This document shows, in pieces, positions 47,186 through 58,635 of a DNA stretch of 64,000 nt. The stretch is from assembly GCA_021234155.1 (NCBI GenBank), contig JAJEKV010000135.1, positions 62,001 to 126,000 of the forward strand, given 5' to 3'. A program made the position numbers and the translations under genes. The DNA comes from Isoetes taiwanensis (lineage: Eukaryota > Streptophyta > Lycopodiopsida > Isoetales > Isoetaceae). The notes beneath the pieces are model-generated. The model was not told where the DNA came from and did not search any database. It saw only the letters and a list, made by a program, of their open reading frames with translations. Numbering within the stretch: position 1 is the first letter of the stretch; the number at the start of each line of letters is the position of its first letter.

Positions 47186-47527
47186 ATGCCCAATGTCAAG
47201 CTTCAGACATCGCTAACCAGAAACCTTCAATAAATCACTAGAACTTTATGCTACTGTACAAGTTAGAGTTACTGCATGGCAGAGTTTAAGCATCTTTATG
47301 CTACTGTACAAGTTATGCCACAAAACAGAGTCCAATGTATGTGTCTAATGCAGATATTTGCAGAGATAGCAGGGCCTTACATAGCTATGTGTTAACGAGC
47401 TTTGTCACAAGGCAAGTAGGTTCATGCTCACGTTTTCAGAAATGGGCTGGGCAATAATATCTTCTTAGGAAATTTATTATATGGGAAGTGGTCCAGTGTA
47501 ACAGGTGCAATATTACTATTCATCAGT

Positions 47528-48121
47528 ATGATACATAGATTAGTCTCATGGAATACTATGATTTTTGCCTATGTGCAACACGAACTGCACGCCCAATCTC
47601 TCATCCTTTTCCATGAAATGCAGCTGGAGGATGTGAAGCTCAATAGAAAGGCAGTTAGAGATGCAGATAGAGCATTAGCACTTGATCCTATACACTGGAA
47701 AAGTCCCCTGGGAACAATTAGAGCTTTCTGTGGATTACAACAGCATAGATAGAACATTTTTGCAGGCAAGGTGTTGGAGAGCCTCACTGTCTACTTGATG
47801 CAACTATTTTGCAATAGGCAAAACAACACTTGGGCTGCAAACTGGAAATGCTGGAGAGCTCAACTGGATCTACATCTTCTCAACTTGATAGATGAACGTG
47901 AGATAGACACCATGCTGGGTTATATGGCCAATGGGGACAAACATAGCAACCATGTACTGGACCAGCAACAAATATGGGTGAATTTTACAAAGGAATTCAA
48001 CAGTTATTTGAAGACAACAGCGCATACTGTATTGGAAAACAAGAGCATCAAACTGTTATTGCAAATTGTGAGCATTGCCACTCAATACAATAAGTATAAA
48101 GATTGGATTATATGGTTATGA
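47528..48121 (+). pseudogene. Chimera of PPR and TPR gene fragments
   Basis: The ORF starts with PPR text (LVSWNTMIFAYVQH, LFHEMQLEDVK) and switches in frame to a TPR-like helix (AVRDADRALALDPIHWKS, then FCGLQQHR) before a stop at 47752. After a possible acceptor (TTTTTGCAG) at about 47765 a second ORF (47771-48121) includes LIDEREIDTMLGYMANGD and has no family I recognise. The in-frame join of two unrelated repeat proteins suggests captured fragments rather than a normal gene. Confidence 0.4.
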
Positions 48122-48239
48122 AATTGAGGATGGGACTAAAGACATTAGTATTCCTTATGGGTTACATCTACTAAAAGATAGTGAATATAATTCATCTCAG
48201 ATTCCATGAATGAAGCAACAGAATTTATGTGCTTGACAT

Positions 48240-49367
48240 CATTGCTCGATTGATTAGTGAGCATATTAATAACATTCTGTTTCTCTACATATCATTTCTG
48301 CTATAAAGTACCGTAATTGTTCTTCTTCAAGCCGCTGAGTTTCTCTTGTCTTTTCTTCCTCAGTCAGTGGCCTCTGATAGGGTATTTCATTGTCATGAAC
48401 CTCGAATATGCCTTTCAGGTTCTGTGGAACATGAAGGTCTTAATGAGCAATAAGTTATCATCTTTTTTCTTGAACACACCGTCTCATTGAGCTTGGTCGA
48501 ATCCATCTCATCAAACCAAGTATCATACTTGATTGACATGTTCTAGTTCTGCCCAGCGGTATCACATTCCCCATCTGCCCATTCATGTGACATGTGTGGC
48601 TAGAGTAAAATATGCTTCCTAGATTAAACTGCTGTTTATGATTATTATGATTATGCTAGTTTGCATAGCTTGGAAATGTAAATATAGCCTTCTTGATTAT
48701 AATAGATTATGAACTACTGATTTTACAGCATAATGTGGTCTTGTTTCATTCTATTATCTCTATTAAAATTCAGCTGTACAATGCAGGATCTGCGTTTTAT
48801 CATGGCTATATCCATCTACTGCCATGTATAACATTCAGGATAATTTCACACATCAGATTAAGGGATAAGAGTCAAAGGGGCCAATATCCAAGTGCATTGT
48901 TGAGCAGAACTGGGCTAGTCTCAGTTTTTCACACTTACGAAGGGATAAATCACTTCTGGCTGCCGCAATGCTTTGCTGGGACCAGTCCCAAAGATAGTAC
49001 AGTAGGCTATAAGACCAACTCCTAAGGCAGAACACAATTTTAGCACTTAGAAGGATGTAAAGAAAAAATTGAAGCATTAAAGATGATGTGAACCCAACCT
49101 TAAACAGAACCCAACCTTAAAAAAACTTCAAGCGTTGAATACAGAAGAAGAAATTGAAATGTGATCCAATATTCCTTAAACATTCGTGCAATATAGCAAA
49201 AATTCAAAATTCAATCCGCTTACCTCTTCCTCATTTGAGACTTGTCCATCTCCATACCCCTGCATATCTACACTTCCACGACCTTGTCCACGAGCAGTTT
49301 GACCACGGCCATCTCGTCCACGTGCACTTCGATTGCTTCCTCGAGCAGGTGGAGCTCGCATCGCCAT
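48240..49367 (-). pseudogene. Unrecognised gene, RG-rich first exon, frame-broken second exon
   Basis: Exon 1 (49367-49224) encodes 48 residues rich in RG pairs (SARGRDGRGQTARGQGRG) and ends EEE at a consensus donor (GAG|GTAAGC). A plausible second exon starts near 48543 with MSIKYDTWFDEMDSTKLNE. It shifts frame twice, to FKKKDDNLLLIKTF and then NLKGIFEVHDNEIPYQRPLT followed by EEEKTRETQRLEEEQLRYF, and stops near 48240. The composition is clearly coding, and the two one-base shifts suggest decay. RG boxes usually bind RNA. I do not recognise the family, and joining the two exons is inference. Confidence 0.45.
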
Positions 49368-49379
49368 CGCCGTCGTTAA

Positions 49380-49708
49380 CTGGACCTAAATGACCTCGAT
49401 GAGGTCAATATAATTTTTGTTAACATTTGGTCTAAATTTTTTACGTCAGTTAATTTTGCGTTAACTGGGCATTAACCATTATGTGTCGTGTGAAGGGATG
49501 AGTGGGTTAGGGTTTACCGTTAAAAAATAGTTAACAGCCATTAACCAAATGTCTTAATCAAGTCCAAACTTAACGTGTAGTGTGAAGCTAATAGCTGTTA
49601 AAATTGCTAACTTAACCTAACCTAACCGCAGGTGTGAATGGACGCTAATGTTATGGGAAAATTATTTAAATCTCTTGTTGCCCATGTATTACGCTCACAC
49701 TATCTCCA
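49380..49708. promoter_or_regulatory. AT-rich spacer with repeated GTTAAC words
   Basis: This is the upstream region of the RG-rich exon. GTTAAC/TTAACC-type words occur many times, and GTGT(A/C)GTGTGAA occurs near 49486 and 49576. No TATA box could be assigned. Function is unknown. Confidence 0.25.
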
Positions 49709-50283
49709 CCCGATTTGGGTTGGAAAACCTAGGAACATGGAAACCCTTCCAAATTTCCGTAAAACCAGGAAGGGTTTCCATTTCTGAAGCACGGAAGGGT
49801 TTCCAAAAAAAAAAAAATATTTGGATGCCAGAGGTCCGGCAGTAATTAATTTACATAATTTAATTCAAGCGCCTGTTTCTGAAGAGGTCCGGCAGTGATT
49901 AATTTACATAATTTTATTCATGCGCCTGTTTCTGAAGAGATTTTTTTTCGAGAACAAGCTTTTATGTTCTTAGCTCTTCATATGGCCGCTTGGCGGTTAT
50001 CTAAACACCAGAGTATAATTGCTTGAATGGTTTCGCATGTAAAGAACCCGGTTTTTTGGAATTTTTCGAGTTATTTTCTCATTTAGAAGCATTGAAGCTT
50101 GAAAAAATTATTTACAGATTTTTGTTTGAGCTTGATTGTTTTCAGGATCACAACTTTCTTAAGCTCCTGGACTGATTTCTTGGAACCGGTAAGCATGCTC
50201 TGATGAATAGCCAACGGGTTTTTTATTTTTTGAGTTATTGAGGGTTTCTTCAAGCTTTATAAAACCTCATTTTTCTTCCGCAG

Positions 50284-51620
50284 GAAAAACAGTCATGTAC
50301 CCCTTAAACCCCGAACATTCTCTCTGCCCTAACGGATCGTTATGGGATGGAAGGCTGCACAGAAGTGTTTATCGCAATGGAAGATCCTCAGAGGGGACAA
50401 GGTACTACTGCCTACTACTGTTTTCGATTGCCTCAGTGCTAAAATTTATGAATTTCCATTGTGTTTTTAGGTCATGATCATGACAGGCAAGGATAAGGGT
50501 TTAACATGAACTGTTAGGTAAGTATTCCGGAGGGACAACCATGTTATTGTAGAAGCAGAATTTTGGTAAGCTTTGTTCAAACTTTCTTTAGTTGGAGTAC
50601 TCTTGGTTAAACTTCCTGCAACAATGCAGGTAAAGCATTTGAAAATAAGAGCGAATAGCTCTGGGAGGATCGTAACTGTGGAGGCCTCCATCCATGTTTC
50701 AAATGTCCAACATATTGATCCTGTCAGGGTATGCTCCATGTAGAAAATATTCTTATAAGTAGCCATGTTTCAACCAACTTCCCATTCAATCTAGTTCTAA
50801 TGCCTCAGCTTTCTACATTGCTTTTGAGTATGGCATCATATGCTTTTGTTCATACTATGTAGTCTGAAGAGGCTCTGGCTTCAGGTCTCCATGCAGAATA
50901 AATTTTTGATTTCTAGAGGATGGAACATGGATCCAAGTATCAGCTGGTAATTCTGCCTCTGGTAGCATCATTCCAAGGCCCGAAATTCGTGCTCAGAGGA
51001 AAGTCAGAGAAGGTGAGTCCCCTTTGAAGTAACAGTTGGTCAAGCTTTTCTTAACTAATCAGTTGAAGCTTAATGACCTGCATTTCAAAACATTGATGGA
51101 AAAAGATGTAACTACTATGTGATATTGGATTGCTACATGCAGTTCACATTATTAGTTTTTTAAATTCAAATAAAAACTTAGGATAGGACGGAGCACCTTT
51201 ATTAGATTTGTGAATACCTTGATCCCACCAAAGGTTTCCGTCATATAGTTTTCTTGGTCGGCATGTCTAAATCCACAATTGTAAGCATCTTTCCAACCCT
51301 GAAGTCTAAACAAGGCCACTTCAATGGCTGAGGTTCATCTCGGTCAGGTTCTTTAGCATCCCTACAATATCACTGTTTATACTTGTTGTGTTATTTGCAT
51401 TTATTTCAATGGGTTACAATATAAATTATTGCCACTTATACTTGTTGAGTTTGCAGCCGGCCCATCAGATACATGGAAAGAGGATGTTCTCGAAAGGACA
51501 TATGACCCAATTACAAGACAGGGCTTTCTACCCAGCTGTGACATCTTTTCAGCATTGAAGATTTCTAAATTTCTACATGGATCTCCACTGCAGTCAGATG
51601 GTCCTAATGACATCGTTTAA
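50284..51620 (+). pseudogene. Mitochondrial ribosomal protein uL24 (RPL24) pseudogene, introns retained
   Basis: Coding starts at 50342 with MGWKAAQKCLSQWKILRGDK, the usual N-terminus of the plant mitochondrial L24 family (KOW domain). Exons: 50284-50401; 50471 to about 50574 (VMIMTGKDKG, DNHVIVEAE); 50630-50728 (GRIVTVEASIHVSNVQ); 50917-51013 (GSIIPRPEIRAQ); 51457-51620 (AGPSDTWKEDVLERTYD to the stop). Defects: an in-frame TGA at 50507-50509 and TAA at 50519-50521, loss of the segment between VDPV and EDGT, and a phase error at 51013/51457. GT-AG introns show it is a DNA-level copy, not a processed one. Confidence 0.85.
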
Positions 51621-52047
51621 AGAATATTGTATAGCTTTGGTAACATAATTTGTCTGGTGAATTAATTCAACACGCAATTGGTGATCATCATGGAGTTAGC
51701 ATATTGAACATCGTTTAATTTGTATTGCTGCTAAATACTAGCAGCAAGCAAGAGAGCATGCCCTGTACAAGCATGGTGATTTTGTCTTTGTTCCTTCTTC
51801 TACCAAGTTACCTGAAAGTGGCAATACAATTAGCATCACTTTTGCCAAAATCTCTCCTCCATATTTTCCAACTCATATATCATCGTTCTTTTTGGGTTGT
51901 CCAAGGGCAAATATACAACACAATATCCTAGGACAATGTACAACACAATATTTCTCTCAAGTTTAAAGCCCGAACCAAGTGCACTCATTGTCAAAGGTTA
52001 ACGAAGATGTTACATGCTCTAAATCTTAAGCCTAAGTCAGCCTCTGT

Positions 52048-52201
52048 AGTCTTGCATATACAACCCTTTATAAAAATTGATGAACTACAGAGGTAATCGT
52101 GTGAGAACTATACAAGCAAGTTGAAGTCTTGCATATACAACCCTTTATAAAAATTGATGAACTACAGAGGTAATCGTGTGAGAACTATACAAGCAAGTTG
52201 A
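52048..52201 (+). repeat. Perfect tandem duplication, 77 bp x 2
   Basis: The unit begins AGTCTTGCATATACAACCC and ends CAAGCAAGTTGA. The two copies (52048-52124 and 52125-52201) look identical. Confidence 0.9.
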
Positions 52202-52507
52202 AGGTATACATTAGGTTGAGAACAAATCTAGGCGAATCATCATTGTCTGTTAAGAGTATATTCACAAAATGCTTAGAAGTTATTGCATACAAAAAAATAA
52301 CATCAAACAACTGAACTATCATTGACTATGCGACCATACTTACAAATTGTGAACTGTATAAATAACAGTCAGATGAATACTAGAGAATCTAGAGGAATCT
52401 TCAAGGGATCTTGAAAAATCTAAGGAAACCTTGATAGAATTTAGGGGAATCTTAGAGAATGTAAGCGCAAGAAGAGCATACACCCCTAGAAGTTTTTTTT
52501 ATCAAAC

Positions 52508-53000
52508 GTGGAAACCCTTCCTATTTTCCCCCATTTGTGGAAACCCTTCCTATTTTCCCATGGCTTTGGAAAATAGGAAGGGTTTCCATTTGAATTTAAA
52601 TTTAAATTCTTGGGTGTCGTGCATATTTATGAGCGTACACAAGCGTGCACCATTAATGGCGGCGTGCGTGTTGGGCGCCGTGCGCCTTGGGAAAAAAAAA
52701 TAGTAATAATTGGAAACCCTTCCCATTTTCCAAGGAAACCCTTCCGATTTTCAAATGGGAAACCCTTCCAATTTTCCATTAAAACCAGGAAGGGTTTCCA
52801 ACCCTTCCTTTTTCCATAAAAACCCCTTCCTATTTTCCCTGTTTGGAAAATAGGAAGGGTTTCACTTGAAATATAGAAGGGTTTCCATGGAAACCCTTCC
52901 TGGTTTTAATGAAAGCCGGAGTTGGAGTGTTTCATGGAAACCCCTTCCAATTTTCCATGGAAAATAGGAAGGGTTTCCATGGAAATTTGGAAGGGTTTCC
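52508..53000. repeat. Array of GGAAACCCTTCC words in both orientations
   Basis: About 15 copies of GGAAACCCTTCC or its complement GGAAGGGTTTCC occur in ~490 bp, often joined to TATTTTCC/GGAAAATA or CCATGG. Order and orientation are irregular, so neighbouring copies can pair into many hairpins. Three related copies lie at 49738-49804. Confidence 0.9.
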
Positions 53001-53144
53001 ATGGGAGCCCAACCCAAATAGGGAGTACTTAGAACCATCGCATGTATTAACTTGGAGAAAATGGTAGGCCTATACTTTGTATTCGGTAAATTGCATCGAA
53101 TACCGTCTGGGATAGAAGAGAGCGACCCGAGAGGTTCTGCCAAG

Positions 53145-54230
53145 ATGCCAGGGTTGTCAGGAGGCATTCGAGAAGTGGCCGAATCCTGCATGGATGGCAT
53201 GACTATGGAAATAGTAGCCACGTATTGGCATCGCCTTCATCCATCAAAGCCGGAACTAGCTGCTCGTCGGATTGAAGCAATTGGCTTCCAAGTCGGTCAG
53301 CAGCTGGCTGCGCTGCAAGGGCTTCAAGTGCTTCTGTGATCCTTGGTTTTGCTTAAGATCCCTCTTTTCTGTATAATCGGCGATATTTGTTGTTTAAAGC
53401 ACTCTTTTTGTTCTGATCTTATAACCTGAACTTTTAGTGGGTAACTAGCTACACAAGCTTGAAGTACAAGGAACAAGGAGAGGTGATTTTTTGGGATTTT
53501 CTTGTTAGTGTTGTCTCCTTGAATGTTTCCATAAATACTGCATTCACGAACAAGGAAAATAATTCTTTCTACAAGTATGCCAATGGAGTTATGTGCTTCA
53601 AAAGTTGACATGATGTATAGCATTGCAGTGTCTCTGTTAACTGTATGCAGTGGTTTGCAAGAATTCACTATCTTAAATGCATTTGTTTTGGCTATTTTTT
53701 GTATCTTTGTATTTTGCTGAGCGTTCAGATTACATAACAGATTCTATTATTTTCTTTGACCCTCAAATGTGGTAATTGGTGTTGAAAGGTATACACGAGA
53801 GCGCCTTCGTTTCGGAGATCATTTGGAAGTCATTAAATTCATATGCAAAGACTTCTGGGCAGAAGTTTTTAAGAAACAGATTGATAATTTGAAAACAAAC
53901 CATCGGGTATGGTTGTGTTTATTCACGTAGCATTTTCTTTCTATTCTTATATGTGAATTGAATTACTTGCTATGGTTATTGCAGGGAGTATTTGTTCTTC
54001 AGGATAATCGTTTTCGATGGCTCACTCATATATCAGTTGATTCTCCCACGACCATGGAAGAGGCTGCAACGTCTAATGCTGTAAAAGCTGCAATGCTGGC
54101 AGCAATATCTATATTTTCCTTGTGGCCTTATTCGAGGTGCTTTGGACAAACCTGGGAGTACCATGTAAGTTGTCTCAGCAGAGGTCACTGCACTTCCAGC
54201 TTCAGAAGGAAATTCAAGCAACTTTATATA
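53145..54230 (+). pseudogene. TRAPP complex subunit TRAPPC6 homologue, probably damaged
   Basis: TRAPPC6/Trs33 belongs to the Bet3 family and is part of the TRAPP tether on Golgi membranes. Exon 1 (53145 to about 53330): REVAESCMDGMTMEIVATYW, KPELAARRIEAIGFQVGQQL. Exon 2 (53789-53906, AG/GT borders): [39 protein letters not shown]. Exon 3 (from 53985): GVFVLQDNRFRWLTHISVD, then YLYFPCGLIRGALDKPG and VSAEVTALPA in another frame. Exons 1 and 2 match the family closely. Exon 1 lacks a donor in the expected phase. Exon 3 has a one-base shift near 54105 and further indels near 54160, so a working product is doubtful. A sequencing error could explain part of this. Confidence 0.8.
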
Positions 54231-54949
54231 GAAATAAAATATGCCAACTGCTCGATGCTATTTCCATGACTTCTGATATCTAGGCTCTTTTCATTGTAAT
54301 GATCAAAGAGAGAGATCTCTAATCAATGAATTGGGAGATTGAATACCCATTTTTCTATGCAAGTCATCAATGGCTTGGAAACAGGAGCATGCAGCATAAG
54401 ATTTCAAGCAAAGAGGCAGAAAATTGTTGCTTGCTGCAGGATCTTTGTTGGAGTGACATGTTTCTGTAGCTTTGAGTTGGAACTTTATGGAAGGTAGGAA
54501 ATCTTGTGGCCATAAATTACTTTGTAAATTCTTACTGATAGAAATAATCAAAAGAGAGTCCATTTTAGCCCATGCAAATTATATGAATATCCATAGAAAG
54601 TGTATCATTGAAGAAACAGTCTGAGGTTTTCACCATGTGAAGTGTGGCAATCCCATTTCTCAGTTGTATAAAAAGCCTCTCAATTATGCTTTTAAGTTCT
54701 ATGATGAAATGCTTGTTTCGATTACTTTCCCATGTCTGGAATGGATCGATCCTCATTCTCCAAACACGAAAAGAAGGCCTCCCACTTAGCCAATACAGAG
54801 TATTTCCAATAATGCCCTTGTGTGTTTGGGCAACAAGGCCTATGGGTTCTCCACGAGTCGGGCTGTTTGGAAATGTAGCCATTAAGTCGGTAATGGAAAC
54901 AATAATATTGCATAACCTTTATTTGGTTTAGGCAGCATGTCGTTGTTTC
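54231..54949. other. Intergenic region after the TRAPPC6 homologue
   Basis: No gene was recognised. ORFs of 85-105 codons on both strands lack known motifs and overlap each other. Confidence 0.45.
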
Positions 54950-55200
54950 TGTACATGTCCTATGACCATTTGGTTCCCATGGACCTATGGCCATTTGGTT
55001 TTGGTGGATGATGAAAAATGGTGAAAATAGCGATGAAAAAGGTGAAAACATGATGAAAGAAATGAAACAGTTGTTCATGTACCTGTCCTATGACCATTTG
55101 ATTCCCGTGGACGATGGAAAAGGTCAACAGCGATGAAAATGGTGAAAACGGTTGTTCATGTACCTGTCCTATGAAACATTTGATTCTCGTGGACAAAGTT
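54950..55200 (+). repeat. Tandem array of terminal-module-like units
   Basis: CCTATGACCATTTGGTTCCC, ATGGAC (54958), CTATGGCCATTTGGTTTTGG (54984), CCTATGACCATTTGATTCCC, GTGGACGATGG (55087) and CCTATGAAACATTTGATTCT, CGTGGAC (55167) recur. GATGAAAATGGTGAAAA-type spacers and GTTCATGTACCTGT separate them. The core resembles the retroelement terminal module found elsewhere in the window. Confidence 0.6.
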
Positions 55201-57365
55201 GAGGAGAAAAATGCTTGGTGCATGGAGTACTTGAGTCTTGAACCTCTCAGCGAAGGCAACCAAGCATGGGAGTGTGTCCTTCAAGTCAAACAGCATGGAG
55301 CAGGTTCTTTCAAGTCAAACACATGAAAGCACATTGAAGGAGGTACTCTGGATGTTGAATAGGTTTTCAACAACAATACTAAGGTGTTACCCGGCCAGAG
55401 TCTCTGTTGCGGTAAGCCATTGTATCTCTATATAGAAATGACCAAAATTGTATCATAAAATTCAGAATTCTGTTCTTGGCTATTTAAAAAAAAAAAACAG
55501 ACTACTTATCCACTCTGTGGATTGTACTGCATCCATCTGCTTCGACAGCCAAAGATTGAGCTTTTGCTTCTTCAATGAGTTTTATTTTCTCTTTCCATCA
55601 TCCTTTTTGACCTGGAGTTTTTTTGGACCTTTCAAGTACAACTTTTCTCTGATTTTCTCGAGTTCGTGTAGATTTCTTGCTTTTCTGAGTTTTCTGCTTA
55701 TGTCACTTTTGCGTATCCACTTCCATAAAATTAAGAAATCCTTTTCATTGACCCATTTCTGTCCACTCTTTGCAGTTAAGGCTAAACATTGAACTTGAAG
55801 GGGCTGGTTGATTCCAATTTTTGTGAGACTACCTCGATATTGTTCCCATTACCCGTGGAAGTTATGTGAAATAAAGTTTGAGCAGTCAGTGACTGACAAT
55901 TACAACTTTAATGAGGGGATTTTTAGATAGACCTATCAAGTAAACAATATGTTTTATCTTCCCCTTTTCTTTACTGATGCAGAAGGATGCTGATATACAA
56001 AGATTGCATCAAATTTTCACATTCATCATCTTCCTTTTGGTACGCCGTTTATTTTCTTTTCCAACTTTTGAATCATCACGTGAGTACATATTTGTTTCTT
56101 GCTATTGTAAGAGCTTTCAAGCATTCTGCAGGACCATTTTGACTTTAAATCTCTATGTTTCGGGTAGAATCCACCTTAATTGCTTCATATTCCTCTTTAA
56201 GAGAAGTGAACAATGTTTGTAATGGCAAAGATGGTGCATTATATGGGGACATGAGGGGAGCATTCTCCCAGCTCTTTTTGATTTCAACACGAATCAATAT
56301 GGATTAATTGGGAGGGGAAAGGAACACAATGAGAGTTGAGTTCTCAACCATGCACGAGTCAATACTAACCTGCTACCCTTCCTTTTTGCTTTTCTATTTC
56401 TTTACCCTTCATTTGTGACATCTGCTTTGTTATTGATTACCTTAACATAATGTTTTTTTAGAGGGTGTAATCATTTTGAACATGCTCTCTGATATATATA
56501 CAGGTTCTTGCACCTTGGAACCCACTCACCTAAATTTCTGTTTGTGTCCCTTGCATGCCTCCACCCAACCACTCCCAACCATGGAGGCATGCCACAAACA
56601 AAGCAAGGTTCGGATAAGGCATTCCAAAATAATGGCGTTCTCGGGATCCAAAGAATCTAGTTATTGAAATTGGTACGAAATAGGCTTCAAGGTCGATCTT
56701 AATTCGGTTTGGAACGGGTTTCAGCAAGTCAATTTGCATCCAAACTCGTGGAGCTTGCTCCTAGATTATTCCTATTTTAGTGAAGGCTCCCATATATCTA
56801 AAGAACAATTGAGGATCTCTTCATTCTTCATTACACGATGGAGTATACATTATGGCGTAACGCGTTATGTCAAGATATTGCACTAAACTTGAACAAACAC
56901 GCTTAATCCTTTCATTTGTGATGCAGCTTGATATTTTGATTATGAGTCAGCCCATGATTGCTAAATTTTGACCTAAGTTTTGATATTGACTAGCAAAACA
57001 TGATTAAGTATGAACCTTTATAACACATCATGTACCACAAAAGATCAACTCGATTGTGGAAACGCTACATTGTCATGCATTGTTCAAATTTGTATTTTGG
57101 AACAACTTTATTCTAATGAAACTACAAACACATCTACTCACCTCGACATGACCAAAATGTGTATGCCTCGTGAAAAGTTCAAATTTAGTTGAAATCATTT
57201 GAATTGCAAATATTGCAAAGTGTTAAAGGAAGGAAACCAAGGTGATTTGGATCCTTTGGTGAGATTATCTATGGGAACCAGATCAGAGAGATTTGTTGAG
57301 AAAGGAAAAAGGGCAAAAATAGAGGGGTAATGAACTCAATGATGAGATCAAGGAAGTTCTAGGAC
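55201..57365. other. Intergenic region, no gene recognised
   Basis: This includes a pyrimidine-rich stretch (55540-55720) and several unremarkable ORFs under 115 codons. A donor-like GGTAAGC at about 55413 follows an ORF without known motifs. Confidence 0.45.
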
Positions 57366-58320
57366 TTCAGAAGTCAACAAGGAGGGAAATACACTTTAGA
57401 ATTGACTGCTTGAATTATATTAAGCATCACATGTATCATATTGGCATCATATGCAATTCATGTTAGCACCACATGACAATGTAAGGCAACACAGCTTCAT
57501 GATCACAAGATACACCATGTTGCCATCACATCCACCATGTTGACACCACACTTAGAATGAAGAGAAATATACTTAGAAAGTTGGTATTTTTTTTTTTTTT
57601 GAAGGTAAGAAGTTGGCTACTTTGATCGTGATGGGAAAAATACAATACAAAGATCCCTCATGGATCGTTATAATTTGGGCACATGGGATCCCATCTCGAT
57701 CGTGAATCATATCTCAGAATCAAAGTATATATGAGCCCTTTCAACCTCTTTCTTCTCACCGGACCAAGCATCACAAGATAATGACATCTTTCCAAAGATA
57801 AATAGGAATACTATAGGAGCCAAATGCCCATTTTCCACAAGCTACAAACGCATCTTGAATGCTCCCAAAAAACCTCTTGCAGAAATAGAGATGAAGAGGA
57901 AAGAGATATGGAGTAACCTGAACAATCTCCCACACTGCTCAGAGAAGCAAATATGCTTTAGACTATGATAAAAAATCGCAACTTTACAACCAAATGTGAG
58001 ATTAAAAATAGGATGCCGCATATCGGGATGCGCCAGTCAGCCAACCTGTAATAGGCTAAAAACACAGCCCAACTACCAGAAGTCTCCCTAAATTCTGGCT
58101 CATGATTTCCGGTCTTGATATGGAAGCGTCTTCCTGGACACAATCAAATCTCTAGCTCAGCAATTCCAAATAATCTGAGATCCTATTTTAAAACTGTAAA
58201 TTTAAGATCAAGAATTTGCTCTGCTCCTTTCAAGAAAACATTCCTAGATCTTTCCACTAGCAAGAAAGAGCAAGAGAAGGGGAAAAAACCAAATGGTCAG
58301 AAGATCCAATCCAAAATTGC
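57366..58320. repeat. Segmental duplication copy 1, with LINE 3' fragment (-)
   Basis: It begins GTCAACAAGGAGGGAAATAC and ends near GAAGATCCAATCCAAAAT. It contains imperfect repeats of CATGTTGCCATCACATCCA type (57420-57560) and a T-run at 57586-57601. Then comes minus-strand LINE-like text (GCKVAIFYHSLKHICFSEQC, CGRLFRLLHI). The T-run is the A-tail of a 5'-truncated LINE on the minus strand. Confidence 0.65.
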
Positions 58321-58635
58321 TTTCTTTATGCATTCTGCTTCAATTTTGCTCCACCTTATAGACTCCACTCCCTTTCGGGTGTGATTTGCATAACAAATCA
58401 TCATTCTTACTAAAAGATTGAGAATAAAATGCCACATTAGTGGCTTACCAGGCTGAATCCAAAAGACAGACTTGAAGCTACTTCAAAATCAAATCTGCGA
58501 TTTCTTTGAAGAAGAAAATCGTCTGGAGCACCGGCAAACCTCGCTAGCACTGGATCACAGGCTCTGGTCTGCAAGAAGATTTGCAGCAATATTGAAAAGA
58601 GAGGAAAGGAGAGCGGCCTCCTTTCCCTGTTTTCT

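Larger units (their letters stand above)
49709..53024. mobile_element. Inverted-repeat element carrying a gene copy (Pack-MULE-like)
   Basis: The left end (49709-49815) begins ATTTGGGTTGG and continues ACATGGAAACCCTTCCAAAT. The right end, read on the minus strand from 53024, begins ATTTGGGTTGG, then CATGGAAACCCTTCCAAAT. Both arms are built from iterated GGAAACCCTTCC words in both orientations, about 3 on the left and 15 on the right. The interior holds a uL24m pseudogene with introns and a 77-bp tandem duplication. No transposase and no target-site duplication were found, so the element class is inferred. Confidence 0.5.

Noticed and set aside
52431-53221. ORFs within the GGAAACCCTTCC array
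   Set aside because: Their residues follow the repeat word (for example ETLPxF / GNPSxFP) and reflect repeat composition, not a protein family.
54033-54269. Independent minus- or plus-strand small gene after TRAPPC6 exon 2
   Set aside because: The text is explained as TRAPPC6 exon 3 read in shifted frames.
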